Assembly (NCBI GenBank): GCA_034770075.1 | Contig: CM068385.1 | Coordinates: 50,600,746 to 50,664,745, forward strand | Direction: 5' to 3' | Length of the DNA stretch: 64,000 bases | From: Aralia elata | Taxonomy: Eukaryota > Streptophyta > Magnoliopsida > Apiales > Araliaceae | Part shown: positions 56,685 to 64,000 of the stretch, piece by piece | Layout: the number at the start of each line of letters is the position of its first letter | Numbering within the stretch: position 1 is the first letter of the stretch | The notes under the pieces: model-generated | Database searches by the model: none | The model's input: only the letters and a program-made list of their open reading frames with translations | What the model was told of the DNA's origin: nothing | Program-made: the position numbers and the translations under genes

Positions 56685-58232
56685 AAGTTGAATGTAATAA
56701 CTAATAACGAGGTACTGATAAAAGAGTTTGACAAACTTGAGATTGAGGTAAGAGTTCCAGTTAACTCTACCCAGAAGTTATTCGTTGTGGAGAATGGTTC
56801 AACTTTGTTGGAAAGAGTCAAGGAACTATAGGAGACTGATGCAGAGTGTCAGAAGTGTAAGACTAAAATAACTCATAAGAAGAATGATAAGTTCAGAGTG
56901 GACAAGGATGGGGTACTGAGGTACGAAGATAGAATTTGGGTACCCTCAGTACAAGAACTAAAAGATGAAATACTGAATGAAGCCCATAGTTCTAAGTTCG
57001 CCGTGCATCCAGGTAGTACAAAAATGTACAAAGATTTAAGCCGACACTTTTGGTGGTCTAACATGAAAAGAGAAATAGCCGAATGGGTAAGTAAATATTT
57101 AACTTGTTAAAGAGTTAAAGCTGAACATCAGAAACTGAGTGGATTACTGCAGCCCTTAGAAATTCCTGAGTGGAAATGGTAACATATTACCATGGACTTC
57201 GTAGTAGGTCTTCCAAATACACAAAAAGGTCACAATGCCATTTGGGTAATTGTAGATCGTCTTACCAAGTCTGCTCATTTTCTACCCATAAAAGTTAACT
57301 TTAGTCTTGACCAATTAGCCAAACTTTACATCAATGAAGTTATTTCTAGACATGGAGTCCCTGTTTCTATAGTATCAGACCGAGATCCACGATTTACTTC
57401 AAATTTTTGGACAAGTCTCCAGAAACATTTAGGAACTCAGTTGAGATTAAGCACAGCTTATCACCCATAAACCGACAGTCAGAGTGAGAGGACCATTCAA
57501 ACATTGGAGGACATGTTGCGAACTTGCATCATGGACTTCAAGGGAAGTTGGGAAGATCAGTTACCTTTGGTAGAGTTTGCCTACAACAATAGTTATCATG
57601 CCAGCATAGGAATGCCACTATTTGAAGCTTTATATGGAAGGAGATGTAGGACGCCGTTATGTTGGGACAAGGTCGATGAGCGACAAATGTTAGGACCCGA
57701 AATAGTTCAACAACCCGCTGAGGTAGTTCGAATTATACGAGGAAGATTGCAAGCGTCTCAAGATCGACAGAAGAAGTACGCGGATCAGCACAGGTAACTA
57801 CAGGATTTCGATGTCGGTAGTCATGTTTTTTTAAAAGTATCATCGTGGAAAGGAAAAATACGTTTCAGCAAGAAAGGCAAATTGAGTCCGAGATTCATTG
57901 GACCATTCCATATATTGAGAAGGATAGGTGAGGTAGCCTATGAGGTCGCCCTACCTCCTGAGTTAGAATATATTCATAACGTGTTTCATGTGTCCGTGTT
58001 ACGACCATACAAACCCGATTATAAACACGTTATAGATTACGAGCCTATTCAGATCGAGGAAGATTTATTGTATGAAGAAGTTCCTATTGAAATCATAGAT
58101 AGGAAATAACAACATCTACGCAATAAAGTGATACCTTCAGTTAAAGTTATTTGGAGGAATCAAAACATAGAGGAAGCTACGTGGGAGCTCGAGAGTAAAA
58201 TACGAGACAACTACCCACATTTATTTCTGTAA
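56685..58232 (+). pseudogene. pol: Gy2 pol: integrase and chromodomain-like end
   Basis: It continues in frame after the TAA at 56682, with stops at 56829, 57108, 57180, 57468, 57795 and 58107 and no frameshift. The zinc region (H-H-C-C, about 56980-57108), MDFVVGLP, VSDRDPRF and QSERTIQTLEDML give the integrase core. The tail (VIPSVKVIWRNQ, WELESK, DNYPHLF) is chromodomain-like and ends with TAA at 58230-58232. Confidence 0.9.
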
Positions 58233-58267
58233 ACCATACTGTAATTTCGAGGACAAAATTCTTATTA

Positions 58268-58278
58268 GTGGGGGTGAA
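58268..58278 (+). other. Gy2 polypurine tract
   Basis: GTGGGGGTGAA lies immediately before the 3' LTR start TGTAATATT at 58279. Confidence 0.82.
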
Positions 58279-59192
58279 TGTAATATTCCGAACCCTAATA
58301 AGATTTGTATATGTAAATTATGTGTTTATTAAATGAAATTTTCTGTTCCGACTTGGTGTTATGTGATTGTATATTTTATTAAAGAATTATGTCAAATAAA
58401 TTTTTTTCTGAAGCTGCTTGGTCGTGCTTACACGGACAAAATGATTTGTCGTGCTTCCGACGATTTCACCGAGAAGCGTCTCGGCAAATTATTTTTGTAA
58501 GCTGCTGTGTCGTGCTTGGAAATGACGAAGTGATTTGTTGTGCTTCGGAGTTAATATAATATTATATTAATTGATAAAAATCTAAAATAAGTTAAATAGG
58601 GTTTAAAATGGTAAACTAAATCAGAAACCCTAATTTGAAAACCCTAATTGGTAAAAATTGTCCGAATTGGTAAATCAAAACCCTAATTACTACACAAGAA
58701 TCTTAATTGATATAATTAGATTCTAAGTAATGAATCATAATATTAATTATGAATCATTGAACTTATATTAAAACCCTAATTGAAGATTTAAACTTCATGA
58801 ATTAGGAAACCCTAAACCCTAATTATGAAATCATAATCCTAATTACGTTATCTAAACTTTAATTTATGAAATGTAAAACCTTAATTATGATATATAACTT
58901 TAATTAAGGTATTACTAAACCTAATTAAACATCCTAAACATGATTAGTAAAAATCTAAGTTTAATTAGTAAGGAAATAAATCAAAAGAGGATAAGCACAC
59001 AAGATCAGATATTTGTTCAATTCTCCAGCACAAGTAGGTCGCTAGGATCAAACCATAGCAGCACAAGTATCAAGGCTAGATATTTTGGAGGGCAAAATTG
59101 GATAAAAGGCTAAAGAAACCCTAATTTGTAAATGCTATAAATAGAACATCAAACTGACCATTAGACCTACGAATTTACAAAGCCTAAACACT

Positions 59193-59197
59193 TATAT
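59193..59197 (+). repeat. Target site duplication of the solo LTR (left)
   Basis: TATAT is repeated at 63306-63310. The uninterrupted Gy2 5' LTR near 49660-49672 shows a single copy. Confidence 0.92.
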
Positions 59198-61865
59198 TGT
59201 GACAACCCGAAAATTTAAAAAATCTTAAATGATTAAAATAAAGGTTAAAGAATAAAACCTAGATAGGAATTTGTGGATTTATTTAAAATTTCTAAGAAAA
59301 ACCTATATGGTTTACTCTTTGAAAGAGAATAGAGAAAATACGGGTTACAAAATTTCAAAACCCTAGGAATAGATTTATATGTACTTGAATGAATATTGAG
59401 GATAAGGTATTACAATACCTATAAATTTGAGGTAAACAAAAGGATTATTGTTATTTAGTGGTCTTAGTATTTTAATTATATACTAATGACTTAATTTAAG
59501 AGATTTATTTTAGTATCTCAATTTATTAAATTAATTGGTGTGAATATGTGAGTAAATGAATATGAATCTTATGTGTTTGTTTATATTTGTTATTTATATA
59601 AACAAATAAAGGAAGGTCTTGTAACCTAATTATATATTAGGTATAAAAATTAAAGTAACCTAAGGGTTATAATATTGGAGAATTTTAGTATTTAAAATAT
59701 ATACTAATCTAAGTAATAAATTTTTATTATCTCAATGTACTATTTATTTTGAACCTAATTGAAGAAAATTAATTGAGTTATAATACTAAATGTACATGAG
59801 TAAGGAATTAAATTCTGAAGGAGGAGAATGGAAACCCTAATTAAATAATTAGGGTAGGATAAAAATTAAAAGTGGTGGACCATGTTAATTTACATGGCCC
59901 AAATCATTATTAGTTAGAGGAGGTACCACTAATAGTTATTTAATTTAGTGGACTAACCTAAGAATTTTAATATCAAACATTTGATAAGATAATAAGATAA
60001 TTAAATATTCTATTAAAGTGAATATAGTAAGTGAATAAATGTTTTACATTAATTAATATGGATATTAATTAATAAAAATTATGTGCTATATGGATAATTT
60101 ATTTTAATAGTCCAATTAGTAAGAAAATGCTAGTAGACTAGTCTAATTAAATTACTAACTAAGCCCACTCATTTAATTAATCATGGCCTTGGATAATTAA
60201 TGTGTGTGGACTAACTAAATTAGTCTAACATTTAATAAACTAGTAGCCCAAATGTGGAATAATAATAGTGGACAACTAGTAGCTCTAACTAATCAAAAGT
60301 GAGCCCAAATTAATTTTAAAGGAAGCCCAATTGTTAGCCCACTTAGGAAATATTTTAAGCAACTTATTTAATCCATTAAAGCAATAAAAGAAAAGGAAAA
60401 ATTGGGACAAAAATGGAAGAGGGCTGCCGGCAAGCAAGGAAGAAAAAAAAAGAGAGTGCATGTGATCTCTTATCCAATCCATGCCATGTGTCCCTTTATT
60501 AGTGGGTCACTTTGTTTTGTCCAAGATTTTTTACTATGCTTTAGATAAGATAAGATAAGATATGATGGAGGATTTTTATAGATATACATAATATATCTAT
60601 ATGATTTTACCGACAACTAAAATCTACTTTTTCTCTTTCAATTATTCTTCTTTCCAAGTAATTGCTATCAAAACAAAACAAGAAGAAATATTAGAGAGAA
60701 AAGATCCAAGGGGGGCCGCCGTGGGGCTTAAATAGGAGAAGGAGACTAGCTTTACTTCATGACTTAGTACTCCATAGCCATCTTGGAAAGAAAGAGAAAG
60801 ATAGTACCAAAAACGGGTAAATCCAAAATTAGTTAATTCTTTTTTCTTTTAATTGATTTTGGTAAAGTAAAATTCATGATCTTAGGGTATAAAACTCTTA
60901 ATCTATATGTTAGATGATGTTTTATACTTAGTTGTGCTCAACTTGTGTATTGATGTGTTTGGATGGTTAAGAAAAGAAAAGAAACAAAACTATGTTTGGA
61001 AAAATAATTAGAAAACCCTAACTTTTTAGCACTTTGTAAGTTTATAACTTGAGATCCGTAAACTCTTTTTGCGATCCGTCAAAGGGGGGTGCTAGGTATA
61101 TAAGTTAGGTGTTAAACCAAAGTGGTAGAAGTCAAAAATAATGTGTACAAAATTTGTTGGGACTGTTTTTACCAAAACAATCCAGGTTTTTCAAAAGGGG
61201 AAAGGGACTGCTACAGGGCAGTCCCATCCAGGGATATTTTCGTCCAATATTTGTGCTCTAAAAATTCTAAAATTATTTCGAGTAATAATAGGGGATGTTA
61301 TATGAGTCCTGTAAAAATTTGAGAATTTTTGCCCTTGTAGAATGAAAGTTATGAATTTTATGGCTAAGGACCTCAAATCGGGAAACGGGACAAAACCCGC
61401 TGACCCCTTGTTTATGTGCACTGTTTTGACCCCTTAACAAGTGCAATAAATTCAGGTCTTTTTATCACTGAAACTATAGGAATGTAGCTCCTGTCCAAAA
61501 ATCGTCGCATTCCGACTTGTAACGAACAATCTACGGCTAAAATAAAAACGTAGAGTTTTTCGACGAAAACGGCTAAAATTGGAGTTCTATAAATCCGATG
61601 ACCACAAAATTTTAACTGGTAGTACTTGTTAATATGTATAAGATGCTATCAAAAATTTGGAGTCATCGGAGTTGTGCAAGATAGTGATCATTTTTCTTAG
61701 TTTCGAAAGTTAAAACGGACGTTTGAAAAATGTTAAAGGAAATTGAAAACTTTCATAAGAAAAGTATTTGTGAGTATGGAATATATGTATATATGGGTGG
61801 CCAGATTTGAAGAAAATAAAAATCGATAATTAAAAGAGGTTAAGTCATTTTAAGAATGCAGCTTC

Positions 61866-62108
61866 CAATCCGGTTTGCTGTATTCATATTTCGGCTTGCT
61901 GAATTGATGGAATCCGGCTTGCTGAATTGGTGAATATAGTTTGCTGAATTAATGAATCTGGTTTACTGAATTAGTGAATCTAGCTTGCTGAATTGTAGGA
62001 TAGTTTGAATTCAGGTTGATGGATTGGATGTTGGTTTAAATCCAGGCTGCTGGATTGGTATGTTGGATAATCCAACTTGTTGGATTAGATATTCAGGCTT
62101 AATGGATT
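61866..62108 (+). repeat. Minisatellite in the solo LTR, unit about 22-25 bases
   Basis: Degenerate units of the form AATCYRGCTTGCTGAATTGRTG, with about five clear copies to 61992 and then diverged GGATTGG-type copies. Nothing similar is present at this place in Gy3. Confidence 0.75.
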
Positions 62109-62979
62109 ATAAAGAAGAACTTATAAAATGAAAGACTTAATGTTAAGTCATAAGATTTATGATAAAGTAGTAGTACAGTCGTGTTCTTTAATAGTTGATG
62201 TATAGTAGCTGGGCTAAACAATCCCTTCAGGGAGTAGAGGTATATACGAACTAGCAACCGATCTAACTCACTGTGAAAACAATGTAGACGAGACAGAAAC
62301 TAGTTTGTTAGTTGTTTGTGGGAAACCACTCAACATACTATATTGAACACTGTTAAAGACTCGATATGTACTAGCTTTAGAATTATGAATGCGTATGGGG
62401 CTAAGGTGTTATCTAATATTTAGTTATGTGGTTAAATGTAAGATAATTTATTTATAAAGAAGTGATATTATAAGGTGATATATGTGATGCTAATTGAAAG
62501 ATCAATCTTATAACTGATAGGTCTTTCATAAGAGATTAAGTTAAATTGTGTAGCAGTAATCGACGGTACAGGCAAGTTCCATCTTACTCAACTTTTATAT
62601 TGAGCAAGTCTCCTGTCCTTGTGCAAGTATCTTAACTTCATTTTCATATCGAAATGCAAGTTCCCTACTCAGACTCGAGTTATTATCTTTCAAGTATGTT
62701 AGTGGATAATTATTGTTGATTATTCCACATCTATGATTATTGATTCGCACTTGGTGCATATTGCATATGTTCATCAGGTATGAAAGGCTGATCACCTTCA
62801 TTACCTTAAGGTTCAGTTAAATTTATTCATGGTCATTATTGACACCCTGTATTATTGAATTCAGTCATTCAATTATTGAAATTTTGATTCACACTCTTTC
62901 ACAATTATTACATTGTTGAAAATTCAAAAGCTTATTCATTCTTTCAATCATGATATATCTTTATTGTATTTAAACTTGC

Positions 62980-62998
62980 TGAGCAAAGTAGTTGCTCA
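62980..62998 (+). promoter_or_regulatory. Inverted repeat TGAGCAA...TTGCTCA in the solo LTR
   Basis: TGAGCAAAGTAGTTGCTCA followed by TCCTTGC, about 310 bases before the LTR end. The Gy3 equivalent is at 36452-36470. Confidence 0.6.
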
Positions 62999-64000
62999 TC
63001 CTTGCTATATCATGATAACAAATTTCAGATTTAAGGCGAATGTTGGAGGAAAGACAGTACAAAAGCAAATGATAAGATTAGATGGTTATGCACGATAACC
63101 AAATTAGTTATCTGATGTAAATGATATTGCAAACCTTTTAAGTTACTGAAGGTATGTATTAAGTTAAGATTAGAAACCTTGGGATATGTTATAAATTTAA
63201 TTGTATAAACAATTTATGTTTATATCTTCCGTAGTAGTTGTAAATATGATGTATCGTGACGCACCATGTCCGAGGTTCAAGAGACCCGGGTTTGGGGGCG
63301 TTACATATATTACCAGCCATAACAAGCCTCTGCAATTATAAGATCAGTAGCAAAGATCAGAGATCAAACACTTGAGAAAAAGGTGCAAAAACCCTAATTT
63401 TATGCTAGATCTTTAAGGTTTAATTAGATGTTGTATTTTAGTGTTTGGGAATGCTTAATGATATGTTATTAAGTGATCTGGGTGGTTAAATCATGTTTCC
63501 ATAACATCTAGATATTAAAATTAGGCAAAAATAGCTAACTGTTCTTGGCAGTCAAGAACAGTCTGACAAGGCTTTTTGTTAGAGATTTTGATCGGCTTAA
63601 AATATTTGTTTGATGTGTTTTAAAGCATGAATTAGTAGTATGCCATGCTAACTATAATATCCAATTGGTAGAATGTCTAAATTATCTCTAGGATGAAAGT
63701 TATTTATGGTCAAAACTCATTGACCGACCATGAGCGTTCTGTTTCTGGGTAACCCAGAAAAGCGAAGAACAACTCTAACAGTGTCTGACAAGCTTTTGAC
63801 CAGCCTAGATCTTGACCACATGAGATAATTTATGAGATTTTAAGGTTTGTATCTGTTCTTTGCCATGTAATCTACAAGTATAAATCAACAACTCACATAA
63901 AACTAATATCGAACGAAAGTTATTACCAGTCAAAGCGCGTTGACCGACCATGACTACTGAGTTTCTGGGTAACCCAGAAACTCAAGAATAGTTTGATCCG

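Larger units (their letters stand above)
59198..63305 (+). mobile_element. Solo LTR of a Tekay-like gypsy element
   Basis: 4108 bases, TGTGACAACCCG...GGGGGCGTTACA, flanked by TATAT duplications and lacking primer site, coding region and polypurine tract. Its 3' half is related to Gy3. It contains a short tandem repeat (61866-62108), the hairpin TGAGCAAAGTAGTTGCTCA (62980-62998) and no credible gene. It most likely arose by recombination between the two LTRs of a full element. Confidence 0.9.
48723..64000 (+). mobile_element. Gy2: Ty3/gypsy LTR retrotransposon, Tekay/Del-like
   Basis: 5' LTR 48723-52681, tRNA-Met primer site, upstream acidic reading frame, one continuous gag-pol frame, polypurine tract at 58268-58278 and 3' LTR from 58279 running off the window. 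The proteins match Gy1 throughout, but the LTRs are unrelated over most of their length, so it is a separate family of the same lineage. The 3' LTR contains a solo LTR. It inserted in the Tat element. Confidence 0.92.
58279..64000 (+). repeat. Gy2 3' LTR (partial, interrupted by a solo LTR)
   Basis: LTR sequence at 58279-59197 and 63311-64000 matches 48723-50360. The window ends inside the second 220-base unit. A short segment present at about 49427-49440 of the 5' LTR is missing here. Confidence 0.92.

Noticed and set aside
60285..61421. Short frames in the solo LTR (around 60285-60482 and 61122-61421)
   Set aside because: Low-complexity or random frames inside an LTR; the related Gy3 LTR does not conserve them.
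1..64000. Host genes, tRNA or rRNA genes, CRISPR arrays, bacterial operons
   Set aside because: None found. The repeats are LTRs or short tandem arrays, not CRISPR, and all sizeable protein domains belong to retrotransposons.

Overview
The window is intergenic heterochromatin from a flowering plant, most likely a eudicot. It is AT-rich and consists almost entirely of LTR retrotransposons nested inside one another. No host gene, tRNA, rRNA or CRISPR array was seen. The plant assignment rests on plant-type Ty1/copia and Ty3/gypsy polyproteins, initiator-tRNA-Met and tRNA-Asp primer binding sites, and a Tat-lineage element with two RNase H domains.

Layout from left to right, with working names. 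Gy1 is a Tekay/Del-like gypsy element on the + strand. Its 5' LTR (truncated by the window start) is split by Cop1, a copia element (+, 1370-10013). Its primer site, an extra acidic coiled-coil reading frame, gag, protease and the start of RT follow (11002-14149). RT is split by a non-autonomous LARD-like element (-, 14150-28772, 5-bp target duplication ATCGT). The LARD 5' LTR is itself split by Cop2 (-, 18476-27733, duplication TATTC). Gy1 resumes with RT, RNase H and integrase (28778-31419) and its 3' LTR (31467-34592).

Next come the 3' part of another Tekay-like LTR (Gy3, 34593-36783), a 204-bp tandem repeat (36785-37312), an unknown reading frame (37303-37668) and a Tat-lineage gypsy element on the - strand (about 37313-48722). 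The Tat RT is split by Cop3 (+, 41142-48035, duplication CTTTC). A second Tekay-like element, Gy2 (+, 48723 to beyond the window), follows. Its 3' LTR holds a 4.1-kb solo LTR (59198-63305, duplication TATAT).

Inferred order of events: Tat is the oldest. Gy3, Cop3 and Gy2 landed in or beside it, Gy1 landed in Gy3, LARD and Cop1 in Gy1, Cop2 in LARD, and the solo-LTR parent in Gy2. All polyproteins are broken. Many stops look like cytosine deamination, as expected for long-methylated DNA.

The best candidates for something new are: (1) four dispersed copies of a short inverted motif in the copia leader, whose core differs between the three copia copies but is nearly uniform within each copy; (2) a conserved acidic coiled-coil reading frame between the primer site and gag in both Tekay-like families; (3) GC-rich palindromic islands shared by gypsy, copia and LARD elements; (4) a conserved TGAGCA...TGCTCA hairpin in four different LTR families; (5) an antisense coiled-coil reading frame plus a 204-bp tandem repeat at the 3' end of the Tat element.
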